From Powellomyces hirtus (lineage: Eukaryota; Chytridiomycota; Chytridiomycetes; Spizellomycetales; Powellomycetaceae), in assembly GCA_025526995.1 (NCBI GenBank), contig JAHLKG010000024.1, forward strand, positions 248,001 through 312,000: a DNA stretch of 64,000 bases, written 5' to 3'. The notes under the pieces are model-generated. The model did not search any database and had not been told where the DNA came from. It was given only the letters and a program-made list of their open reading frames with translations. This document shows positions 47,559-58,028 of the stretch, one piece after another (position 1 is the stretch's first letter; each line of letters begins with the position of its first letter). Made by a program: the position numbers and the translations under genes.

Positions 47559-48265
47559 ATGAGAGCACGGGATGTGTTTCTCAACATTATTTGGTTCTTG
47601 CTGGGCGGTGAAGTTCTGTTCCTGCTCTGTGAGTAGCTTTGCGTTGTTGAAACAACAAAGACAACAGCATGCTGACAACGTGCTTGACCCACGCCAGATT
47701 GTATTGGCGGTTTGATCATGATGTTGACAAGTATGTGCAGCGACCGCGAATATCACCCTTGGTGCTCTGTTTGCTTTTCTGAGAGTAACCCCTCGGATCC
47801 TCCGCATGTTAGTCATCGGGATTCCATTTGGGATGGAAGCCATCAAACTGGGCGGGCTGAGTCTATCCCCCTTCGGGAGCGAGATTGCGAATCTGGAAGG
47901 GATTCAAGGAAAAAGGTTCATTTTCAACATCTTATGGTTCATCACGTTTGGTAAGATGGATGAGACATGCTGGTCCATTTGAACCTCGGACCAACAACCA
48001 TTGGTCCGGGTTATCAGGTTGGCTCATCGCAGTGCTACACTTGTTGTTGGCTCTCATATTTGCTGTGACGTTTATTGGTGAGCCCACAGGATTCAGCAGG
48101 CGCCCGCGCCCTGGTTGTTTGGGTGTAGAGCACCTTTCGCTCATGTTCATCATTGAATTTCTGTCTGTTGTGTATTTTCCCGCAGGCCTGCCTTTTGCAT
48201 TTCAACACTGGAAATTGGCGTTTGTTGGCGCGTTTCCGTTCGGAAAAGTCATTGTGCACTGGTGA
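47559..48265 (+). CDS. YccF/DUF307-family small membrane protein
   Basis: Five short exons (47559-47628, 47698-47730, 47813-47950, 48018-48077, 48186-48265) give 126 residues with consistent phases; none is longer than 140 bases. Two copies of the YccF unit are visible: VFLNIIWFLLGGEVLFLL then LTIIGIPFGMEAIKLGGLSL-PFG, and FNILWFITFGGWLIAVLHLL then VTFIGLPFAFQHWKLA-PFG. YccF proteins are small membrane proteins, best known from bacteria, with no established function. The matching of every intron phase to family motifs supports a working gene. It is convergent with the acid phosphatase gene. Confidence 0.88.
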
Positions 48266-48373
48266 ACGAAACAAACGGCAAGAGAAATCATTGGGAATGC
48301 AGTGTTTGTGATTCTCTGTACGTGTAAATGATTGTGGGAATGTACATCATCTATGATCGTTTGTAAAGAGCTT

Positions 48374-49903
48374 TTACAAGTCTCCATTATGCCCTCTGAC
48401 ATTATCATCCGGTGATGCGCCAGTCCTCACTTGCGGTTCTTCATCCTGTTCAACACATTCCTTGACAAGGTCTTGAGGAGTGCGAGCGTCCACGTACTCG
48501 AACCATGTCTCGGCCGGGCAGGCCTTCAGGTCACACCAGGACGTTTTCAGAACTTCCACGTCTCCATTGTACATGAGGCGGACACTCTGTCCGCCGGCGG
48601 GGGTATCCCAGTACTCGAATATCAAGTTGGCGCGGAGCGGAGGCCAGAGGACCGACGTGGTGTTGAGAAACCCGAGCATGGCTGCCACGGTCGAGTCGTG
48701 GGCGGAGAAGAGCTGGAAGCGAGGGCCTTTGCCTGAATTGATGACGTCGCGGGCCATGTCGGCCAGCTCGCCCATCATGGGACCGATGTAGAGCTTGGAG
48801 TATTCGGAAGAGAAGTCGCGATACATCCACGTATACTGGAAACGAAGCATGTTGATGAATCGCGAGTTGACCCACACTCGAAACAGTACTCAGAGCTGTA
48901 TACTCACGTCAAGTTGTCGCGCCGCAACGGCCGTCAAGCCTTGCTCCAGGGTCATGCACTTGCCGTCCTTGTTGCACGGCAGTGGCTTCCCACTACACAA
49001 CCGCGGTGGGACAAACCCTGACAAGCTATCCCAACCGATAGATTTAGCGTTAAAGTCCCGTTTCCCCTGCGTCCCCAACAGCTTCTCCAATGTGCTCTGC
49101 AGACCAGGTGCAATGGTTTCGATCCCGCCAATGTATGCCGGGTCCTGGTACATCTGGCGTCGAAGCTGTCGAAATCGCGGACAGTACGCCAAGGCCCCGC
49201 GGCCTTTAAGCGTCTCGGCTTCTAAAGGATATACCACCATTTCTTTCGTGAAGTTTACGGGGAGCTTTTCGGGCGGATAGAGACCGGACAGGAGCGCAGC
49301 TGCACTCTGCTTTGTTCGCCAAGAATCCGTCGCGCGCACATACACATCGGCTTCCGTCTCATCGTCCAAATTGTCGGACAAGAACCGCAATTTCTCGATA
49401 TAAAGCTTGCGCAACGCCGCTCCCAAATCCACATGCTGTCGAATCCCCTTGGCCGTCATTTGTCCCAACAAACACTGTGTATTCGGCAGGAAACCCGCCC
49501 ATCCTTTCGCTCCCCGCTCCGCTCCCGTCCGGATGATTTGCTTGAACCGAAACGCGTGAACCGACTCGGAAATCTCATTGTCCGAGCAGTCCCACTCTCC
49601 GTCGTCGTTGGGGAGGTGCTCCGTCGGCGTGCGGTCTCCGTGCCGCGTGACTACTTGCACCAATCGGAGCGTCCCTCCTGGCTAGTGCGAATGACCATTC
49701 CCTTTAGAAACCCGGGGCAGAGCTTGAGAAAGAGCAAACGCTGATGAGCCACCCACCACCTCGTTATAGCGTCGTGCATCAGGGAGGCATGCTTCACAGA
49801 GGTTGTATGCTGGGTCGCTTCCGTCCGGAGCACCAATGTGTCCCGCAAACGCGGCGGAGATCACGGAGCTGAGCCCCCAGATTGCAACAGACACTGTCCA
49901 CAT
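48374..49903 (-). CDS. Histidine acid phosphatase, secreted
   Basis: Three exons (49903-49757, 49681-48908, 48835-48374) give 460 residues. A signal peptide (WTVSVAIWGLSSVISAAFAG) precedes the catalytic motif VVTRHGDRTP with His63. The second catalytic pair is in LFSAHDSTVA (His353-Asp354). Several Cys suggest disulphides in the secretory path. The family hydrolyses phosphomonoesters through a phosphohistidine; the arrangement resembles animal ACPL2/2-phosphoxylose phosphatase as much as fungal phytases. Substrate is unknown. The next coding feature upstream is a tRNA-Gly at 50074. Confidence 0.92.
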
Positions 49904-50073
49904 CACTCGACCGTATTGACCTTGATTTTGACTCTTTCCTCAATGGTATACCTCAGAAGCACCAAAGCTTTGACGTTATCGGGCGTCAGCACGGAGCTTG
50001 CCCATGCAAGTGCTGGGATCAACTTGACGTTGGGCACACAACTGGTTTGGTATTTGAGTGGAGGGTGCATCAA

Positions 50074-50144
50074 GCATTGGTGGTTTAGTGGCATAATTAC
50101 CGCCTGCCACGCGGTAGACCCGAGTTCGATTCTCGGCCAATGCA
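50074..50144 (+). tRNA. tRNA-Gly (GCC), copy 4
   Basis: Identical to copies 2 and 3 over 71 bases, anticodon GCC. Upstream flank is GCATCAA, downstream a T-rich tract. It sits between the acid phosphatase promoter and the 3' end of the hydrolase gene. Confidence 0.97.
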
Positions 50145-50333
50145 ATCTCTTTTTTCATCGTCCAACCCATGGAGGGCTTGTTTTCGCAGATCGGTAGTTG
50201 AGACGGTTCAGATCAATGAATTGTCCGTGAAAATATTAAATATGTATTGGATGCAAAAATGAAGTGTGGGGAGAGTGAAGTGGGTGTCATGGAACAGGCC
50301 GTGTTCAAGTTCGCCTGCAGGTATCTACAAATA

Positions 50334-52445
50334 CTACGCTACCGCCGTCCGCCAAGTAGAAGTTTTACTTCGTCCCGGGATGAGCATGACACGGGGCTTC
50401 CCCGTGCCATCGGACGAAGCGGGCACTTGGCTCAAGGTCCAGGATGGGCCTTTCGACTTACTCTGCTTTTGCGAGACACGGCGATAAGGCGAACGCTGTT
50501 TGGGTGGGGTTGGGGGTGGCGTCAGAGAGTGGAGATTCGGAGTTGGAGAGGAAGATGGAGAGCCAAGGCGGCTGGATGGAGGTATTGAGCCGCATGCCTC
50601 AGCGATCTGATTGATCGTAGGGAGGAGAAGGTATTTCCGCAACAGCATTTCACCGTGGTTGCGACCTTCGTGATACTCGAGGTGGACCGAGGAAGCGTAA
50701 TTGCTATTTTCGTAGTTCTTGCCCTCCAGGTAGGCGCGGACACGGGGCGAGGGCACGATTCCGTCTTCTTCGGAGAGAATGACCACGTTCTTAAGGTTCG
50801 GGTGGCTTACAGAGGGGAGGTCCTGATAAAACAAGACGTTTTTGCTCCAGTGGAAGTGTCGGCTCAAACAATTGGAAATGTACATTTCGCGACTGACAAA
50901 GTAGTGCATGAGCAGCTCCAGCACAGTGGTCGGCGGACGGTATAGGAAGTTATATGCAATGGTTGGGTCACAGAGCATGAAGTTGACAGGGTCGAGAAGA
51001 ACCACGGATCCAACTCGGGATCGATGAAGCGGCGAGTTGAGCATCCACGACGTTGCGAGGGTGCCGAGACTGTGCGCAACAAAGGTCGCTTTGGCGTGAT
51101 TGTCGCGGTTCAGCATTCCCGTGATGAAGGCCAATGTGTCTGGTATGGTTGGCACTTCTTCCTCGAGCTGCATCGCCACGTGAGGCCACTCTAGGAGATA
51201 GACGGGAACATTGCGCGGTAGGAGTGCAATGAAGGGAATATAGGCCGCGAACCCGACCCCGATGCCGTGAATGAAGACGATCGGCAGAGCGTTGGGCGGT
51301 GTTGGTTGCGTCGGGGCTCGGTAAAGATACGTGAGGGTTCCGGAGCCTGCAACGTCCATTGGGTCTAATGTGCGCTGCTTGTAACCTAGAATGCGCAAAC
51401 CGACATGCGACGCAGCATTGACACATTTGCAGACCAGGTAATAGATGAGTGGCCGATGCGCGGCTTGCACCGGGTCCAGCGTCAACCGAATGCATTTGAT
51501 GTTCTCGTTGTGACCAGGCGGGAACGTCCAGTTCATTAACGATTCAAGCAAAGCCAAAAGTGCATCGGTTTGAGAAGAGTGATCCTCATCGAGCAAGTTT
51601 ACATCCTGATCGGTGAATGCCCAGGCAACCCAGGCGCGCATGTTCTGTCGGCGGATCGTGGTAAACTCGGCTCCAAGAAACCAGCCCGAAATCACTTTGC
51701 GGATGTAGCTTGACGGATTCGAGGCGTCCATGAGCGCCTCATCGTCTCGTTGGGCGCCAAGGTCGGCATAAGCCTCTACACTTGCGAGCACCGACATTGG
51801 GGCCTTCTGGTCCTCCTGCGTTTCATCTGCAAGGGACTTTGCTTCCTCTTTGGCTTCCTCCGCCGCATCTGCGCCGGCAGCCAATGACAGAGTTTCCCAG
51901 CACCTCATGACCAGCTTGATCCTGGAGGGAAGATCGGTTGTGGCATGGTACGGCGGTTGTCGCGCTTGAAGCCGCTTGATTGTAATTAGGTAGTATGGGA
52001 ACCACAGGGTCTCGGCAAACATCCAAATTGTGAACGTGGCAAAGGAGGCAAGTCGCGTGGATTTAGCCGTCAGGTATGCGAGCGATGGCACCGAGTGCGA
52101 ATGAAAGTGCTATTGATGGAAATCATCTTAGCTCATAGAAGTATTTTGGATCACCATCATAGATAGACTCACCAATATCAGTCCTATCATGTATATATAT
52201 GAGACGGGTGTGACTGCTCGTAACAGCAAGATGACGAGTTGCCAAAACCGGTAAAAGATGGACTTCGGCGGCACATGCCGCTGGTGGTCGCGAGTGCGAA
52301 CAAGGGCAGGTTCGCTAGCTTCTGCCGGCGGGGTGGGAATGGCCCCCATTGCGACTAGTTTTGTACGGGCGCGAGTTTGCAGCGAAATGCAAGAGCGAGC
52401 AAACTCTATAAGAGCCGGACGGAGTAGGGCTGGGAGAAAAACCAT
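50334..52445 (-). CDS. Membrane-anchored alpha/beta-hydrolase
   Basis: Two exons (52445-52173, 52109-50334) encode 682 residues. Hydrophobic helices lie near residues 65-85 and 100-125. The hydrolase fold starts near residue 350 with PIVFIHGIGVGFAAYIPF; the nucleophile motif is FVAHSLGTLATSW, the likely Asp is in LSEEDGIVPS, and the His in EGRNHGEML. The C-terminal 90 residues are Ser/Pro-rich and basic. Related fungal proteins are annotated only as alpha/beta-hydrolases, so the substrate is unknown. Its ATG follows a C16 tract in the leader. It diverges from the cyclophilin gene. Confidence 0.88.
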
Positions 52446-53113
52446 CGGTGCTTTTCACGGGGGGGGGGGGGGGGAGAGGCCCTGGTGGTTTGTGTGTGTT
52501 CGTTCGGCACGGCGGTGGGGCCGACGGAGGCTGTCGCAAACTCCGATTAAGATTGTTTGCGATTGTAGGTTCATTCTGCGACTTTCCTAATGTTTTTGTT
52601 TAGAAATGTTAGCGCGAGGCCCAGGCCATCTGATTATTAGCGCTAACTATTTGAGCAGTTGTCACACTTTATGTTTGTTTGATGGGATGGATTTGCCGGG
52701 CCAAAAAAACGGCCAGTCAGCCCACACTCTGGTAAAAGCGCGCATGTCAAAAAACGTCAAAACGATCAAAAAAGGTCAAAAAGTGCGCGGCTTCTGATAG
52801 TGGATCTATCACGTGACAAGCGCAACGACGCATGACAACTGTACGTCCAAATAAGGTCAAATGGACGGCGCAGCTGAACTGAATGGGTCACTCATTGCGT
52901 TGGTTGATGTCCCCCTTCCAAAGAGGCCCTCGCTCACTCATCTCCTCCACAGCGATCACATCGTTCATCTACCCAAACACACTCAATAATCAATCAAAAG
53001 TACGTTTGTCGGTACCGTGATTATCGCATATTTGTGTTTCGCATGGCACAGCAGAACCAGTGGAGCATCCCGACCTGTCAATGCTGACATGCGACTCTTG
53101 GTCGTCCGTTTAG
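52446..53113. promoter_or_regulatory. Divergent promoter region of hydrolase and cyclophilin genes
   Basis: About 670 bp. It includes an octamer palindrome TCACGTGA at 52809-52816. A likely 5' leader intron of the cyclophilin gene starts near 53000 (gtacgt) and ends in tttag directly before the ATG. Confidence 0.5.
52459..52474. repeat. G16/C16 homopolymer beside a start codon
   Basis: Sixteen G on the plus strand, that is C16 in the hydrolase leader, 13 bp upstream of its ATG. Confidence 0.9.
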
Positions 53114-53831
53114 ATGAGCAACCCTAAAGTCTTTTTCGAAGTCTCTGCCGACAACGAGCCCCTCGGTCGCATCGTCATGGAGGTACTTGCGCATGCCGGT
53201 TATATCCATTGATTAAGTTACCGTTCACTCACAACCTGTCATTGTATCCCCGTAGCTCCGCGCCGACGTTGTTCCCAAGACCGCCGAGAACTTCCGCGCG
53301 CTTTGCACTGGCGAGAAAGTAAGGAGACATGACGAAAGTTTATAGTACAATTGTTTGTGATTCTAAACGAGCACTATAGGGATTCGGTTACACTGGAAGC
53401 ATCTTCCACCGTGTTATCCCCAACTTTATGTTGCAGGGCGGTGACTTTACCAACCACAACGGCACTGGTGGAAAGTCCATCTACGGCGAAAAGTTCGCTG
53501 ACGAGTAAGTTTTACTGCCAATCATCCAATTGTTCCATGATGTGCAGCCATCAATCAAATGACAACGATATTTACTGTCCATTGCCTATCTAGGAACTTC
53601 AACCTGAAGCACACTGGTCCCGGTATCCTGTCCATGGCCAACGCTGGTCCCGGGACCAACGGATCCCAGTTCTTTATCTGCACCGTTGAGACTGCCTGGT
53701 TGGATGGCAAGCACGTTGTGTTTGGCAAAGTGACCGAAGGACTTGACATTGTCAAGAAGATTGAGAGTTTCGGCTCTCAGTCTGGCAAGACCAAGAAGCA
53801 GGTCAAGATCACCAAATCTGGCCAATTGTAA
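53114..53831 (+). CDS. Cyclophilin A-type peptidyl-prolyl isomerase
   Basis: Four exons (53114-53182, 53256-53318, 53380-53504, 53594-53831) give 164 residues, the usual single-domain size. It starts [20 protein letters not shown]. Active-site and cyclosporin-binding motifs are intact: [54 protein letters not shown]. It catalyses cis-trans isomerisation of prolyl bonds and is the cyclosporin A receptor; no targeting signal is seen, so cytosolic. The acceptor tttag abuts the ATG, so a leader intron is likely. Confidence 0.97.
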
Positions 53832-54028
53832 ATGCTGTGTAAATAACTATCGCAAACTTGGTTAATACATTCCAATGAGTGGTTCGTAAATATTCCACCT
53901 TCGGCAACTAGGGTTTGATCATACAGGACGCGCGGACGCGAGGCGCGGCTTGAAACTTACAGTGAATTCACGAAACTCCGACTCTTGCGTGAACGTTGCT
54001 TTTCGTTTCAAGGCAGCTGAGGCGAGGA

Positions 54029-56321
54029 ATGCGCTATACGTTCGTAGCCGGTAGAAGGGCACCTTACACGCTACATGCGCTCTTGAATAATCCTTGTGTC
54101 CGGGGAGTTAGTCCTGGTGCCGGTGTTTGGACGTCTTCCTGCAGCGCCGTCACGCATGCACTCCGTCAAAGACGATGGACCCACATCTTGAAAACGGCCG
54201 AGGCCGATGGTCCAGAGTCTCCGAGGGAAGCCAAAGCGGTTGTGCAAGATCGAATCCCAGTGCTGACTGAATTGCTGAATGGGCGTCAGAGGAACTATTA
54301 TCAAACTCTCCCAACAGCTGACCCCGCGGCCAAACGCCCGCCTCATACACCAAAACTCGTATGGGAATGGGCCAGAGAACCAGAGTTGGAGAAAACTGTG
54401 TTAAACCGGTTGGGAAATGTATTGCCGCAGGGTGTACTGAGTTGGCTGAGAGCGATGTTCCTGCCGGTGGGTTACCCGACATCAGTGCATCCAGGTCTGG
54501 TTACCGTTCACTTCCTTGGCAATGCCTGCTTTGATATAACACCCCATTCTGACATCTGTATGCATTAAAGTGTACGCTAGAGTTCATATCTATCAATTCT
54601 TTGAGACATTGATTTGGAGCAGCGTGAGTAGAATACTCGGCCGGCGTTACATCCCGGCGGCTCGATAACGTGGAAGAACACATTCTACATGTTTCATGGG
54701 TCTAAACAGGTGTCGGTACTGTGCAGCCAAGCAATGCTTTCGTCAATCGGTGTGGGCTCAACTGCTGCCGCAGGCGGGGCAGTAGCAATCCAGTGGATTT
54801 TGAAAGACGGCATTGGAGAGGTCTGCAGAATCTTGTGTGTCAAAACCACGGTCAATGCGCCAGCGGGGCAGCTGACATCAAAGAGTTATCCCTCCATCGT
54901 AGATTGGCAAACTTTTCTTTATCGAACGCTTCGCGCGATCTTTCGACTCTCATCCAAAGACGTGGAAACTCGTTGGGGAGGTGGCATCACTCTCTGGAGC
55001 CTTCTTGCAGCTGTGCACAGTCCTAGCTCCTTCCTCCTGGTTTCTGGGACTTGCTAGTACTGGGTATGCGCTGCGGAGTATTCATTTCAGTATCTTCGGT
55101 GGTGAGTCTAAGATAGAACCTAGTTGCGATGAGTACATGAATCGTTGCTGATCTTCGTCTGTAGCCACGCATATGACGTTCACTCGGGTAGGTTGCCTGG
55201 TCACTTGTCGCAAGAGACATGAGGCTGCAGCGAGGATGGATGGCAAGCTGGTGCACTGCGGACTCCCGTATCAAACGTGTCCCTTTATCGATAATCCATT
55301 ATCTCTTTCTGTCATGTTCCGCAATAGAATTTTGCCTTGAAAGGTAACGTCTGCGAATTGAACATAATCATAGTATACCATTGACGGTTCTCTTCCGCTA
55401 CAGGAAACGTCGGCGACCTTGTGGCCAAGGTAGGTCACTCCCGTAATCACATACTTGGAAAGTTTTTGAATACGGACGCGACAATACTGGTGCTAAAAAT
55501 CGGTGTCGTCAATCTTTCATCCATCAGGACGACTCCCAGATGTCCGTCTCCCATCTTTCCGGCCTTCTCCTTGGCGTCAGCCTCCTTTCCTTTTCCCCAT
55601 CGCCCGCCTTTCTATTCAGCATGTTCGGCATTCTCACGCCAATTCATTTCGCAATGACGATTGCTCTGCTGCGGGCTGCAAACTTTGAGGTTCTCAATCA
55701 GACAACCCTGTCTGTCATTTGCTCCATGTTTGTGAAAACGGGCAACGTCCCGTCCATGCATGACATTAAACCGCATGTCAAAACATTTGGCGAGTGGATC
55801 AAGAATAAGGAAGAGATAGCTGCTGTTGATATCGCCGCTGAAGCTTCTGCCATAACCCATCTTGGCAGCATCCTCGCGATTTTGAAGGTCCGGGATGATG
55901 TGTTATCTACCTTTTGTCCTTGACTCATCCCCGGTTTCTCCATTCTCTATAACAGGAGGAGAACTACCTGTTGAGCATTCCAGAAACTCGTACAAGCACG
56001 ATTCACATCCCCCTGCACACCTCAGCCACACCACACGATGTGATCAGAGCGACCCTGCATGCCACGCACTTTCACCACCTCCTCTTCAACACACCAACAT
56101 CTCCACCTCCCACATCCCAGCCGTCTTCCTCAACATCACCGTTGGGTGGCCGTACAGGGCAATCGGTATCGACTGAACGCGCCCTTGCATTGCTTGCCGA
56201 GTCAAAACGGTGGACCGAGGCCCGTTTCCCGCAATTCATAGCTGATGTAGACTATAAAGATTGGCAGAGTGATGCGGTCTTTTGGGGCGATTCAGGTCGC
56301 AGAGTGGAGTGGCCACGGTGA
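54029..56321 (+). CDS. RUS/DUF647-family protein (one-base frame break)
   Basis: Nine exons: 54029-54494, 54571-54623, 54710-54820, 54903-about 55102, 55165-55187, 55328-55343, 55404-55429, 55528-55887, 55956-56321. Family motifs are FLPVGYPTSVHPVYARVHIY, LCSQAMLSSIGVG, AIQWILKDGIGEIGKLFF, DSHPKTWKLVGEVASLSG, NFALKGNVGDLVAK and EENYLLSIPE. RUS proteins are membrane proteins first described as root UV-B sensitive factors in plants; the fungal role is unknown. All junctions fit except exon 4 to 5, where the phase is off by one. Removing one A of the pair at 55080-55081 would restore both frame and family pattern. Otherwise a gtaatt donor at 55078 must be used, which shortens the product. Confidence 0.85.
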
Positions 56322-56492
56322 AATGCTTCATCAATATTGAAACGTATCGCATTCAACATACTTTAATGTCTCCATTGTTTTGCATTTTGATCGGAATTGA
56401 TTTCGTATCTTTTTCTTTGTCCAGTATATATTCTGTGAACACAATCAGTGTAGCGTAATGTACTGTCCTACCTCATCATCTACGCCTAAATC

Positions 56493-57370
56493 TCACTTCC
56501 GTCCAATGATAACTACCCCAGGCCACTCGACCTCCCAAACTTCCTCGCGATCAGTGACCTTTTCCCTCTTTGCCATATCTTCAGTAAAAACATCAACCGG
56601 ATCGGGCTGAGCGGGATGACGATCACCGTAAGTCTTGTATGCGGACCACGTCTTGAGATATTGTTGAAAATCGTTGAGACTAAAGTTCTTCTCGATCATT
56701 TGACCCTTCGCGGGGTATTCCCATCGTTCCACATCTTTGAAGCCTGCCGCGCGAGCAACATCCTCAAAGCCGGGGTACTTGTCATCAACAATTTGACGGC
56801 CGGACTCCCAGTACGGTCCGAGTTGACCGGGTCCAGTTCCCACTGCAAATGATCGGAAACGTTGTGTGGCGTCGGGGAGTTGGGGAAATTGGCAAAAGCT
56901 GTAGCTCCACACGCAGACTGTACCGTCTGCTTTGAGGAGACGGTAAGCTTCGGCATAGAATTTGGAGAGTTCAAACCAGTGCGCCGCTTGACCCGACACC
57001 ACCAGGTCTGCTGATGTGTCGGGAAACGGAAGCTGCTCGGCCGAAGCCACACTGACGGTGATATTCGAGGCTACATTGGTCGACGCCGATTTCTGAATGT
57101 TGAATTTGTGGGTAGATGGGCGGGGAACATCTGCATCTGAAAATTTCAAATCCGCACCACCATAGTTTCTGAAGGATCGGTTGCTTGAACCATTCCGAAC
57201 AAAGGGGCCAGTGCTTTGGCGACCTGACAAGTGCCGGTTCCGACATCGACAGCAAGGTCCCGCTGACCACGATGGTAATTGAAGAGGGCGCTATAGAGAC
57301 GGGGAGAGTAGTCCGGACGGAACTTGAGATAAGCAGCAGCGTTGAAGGATGCTTTGGAGAAAGTTGCCAT
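56493..57370 (-). CDS. SAM-dependent methyltransferase (Crg1/Tmt1-like)
   Basis: Two exons (57370-57161, 57092-56493) give 269 residues. The start is MATFSKASFNAAAYLKFRPD. Motif I is LAVDVGTGTCQVAKALA, the acidic loop TDPSETM, and post-I motifs ASAEQLPFPDTSADLVVSG and QAAHWFELSKFYAEAYR. The HWF pattern resembles fungal Crg1 and trans-aconitate methyltransferases, which transfer methyl to small carboxylates or lipids. The substrate is not readable. The intron's gtggtg donor is weak but the phase and family match. Confidence 0.88.
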
Positions 57371-57570
57371 TGTTTATATAGCGTGAGGCTTTTGACGTTG
57401 CGAATGTGTGAAGTGTGAACAGGTGAACGCGGAACCGTCGTGCCACGCGTCGATTCCGCGCAGTGTGAAAAAATGCCCTCCGGTGTTACCGACTTCCCAC
57501 AGCTCTCTATTTCTTCTGGCATGGTATGTAAGATCTTGCCAAGCATTGAAGCAACCAACTTCCCTCTCCG

Positions 57571-58028
57571 TGTGAACGATGTTACTGCGCTTTCTAGGCA
57601 TCTCCTCGCATCTCAACGCGTTCATCACTTCCGATTTCAACGTCGTTGACGATCTCATCCGTCTCAACGCTAAGTATCCTTCCTCCACTGAGGTAATAGG
57701 CGCTCACCACAGCTTCCCGGAAATTTAGCCCTATCTGCTTCCTCCGGGCTGGCTGGTTGATTGGTCAGATGGGAAGGGCGAAGATATCATCATCCTTCCT
57801 GGTTCATACGGTTTGAAATTTCGTACAACTCCCTGGATCATGCTTTCTTGCAACCCACCTTCGCGTGGGTCGACATCTCTCCATGATAATGTCTTTTGCT
57901 ATAGACCTTACTTTGATATCACTTGCTATTCAGCCGTTTGTCCAATTGTGCCAGAAGTGGTATCGACGTATCAGTTGCCTCAAGCAAGCGTCCCTGATTG
58001 CAAAGCCAAACCTCGTAAGGCAATCTAG
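57571..58028 (+). other. Possible two-exon small gene or pseudogene
   Basis: ATG at about 57571 opens MLLRFLGISSHLNAFITSDF; gtaata and aatttag would remove a very short 37-bp intron and join to PYLLPPGWLVDWSDGKGED with the frame open to 58028. The codons look coding but no family is recognised, and the C-terminal third is low in structure. It borders a region of decayed sequence. Confidence 0.25.
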
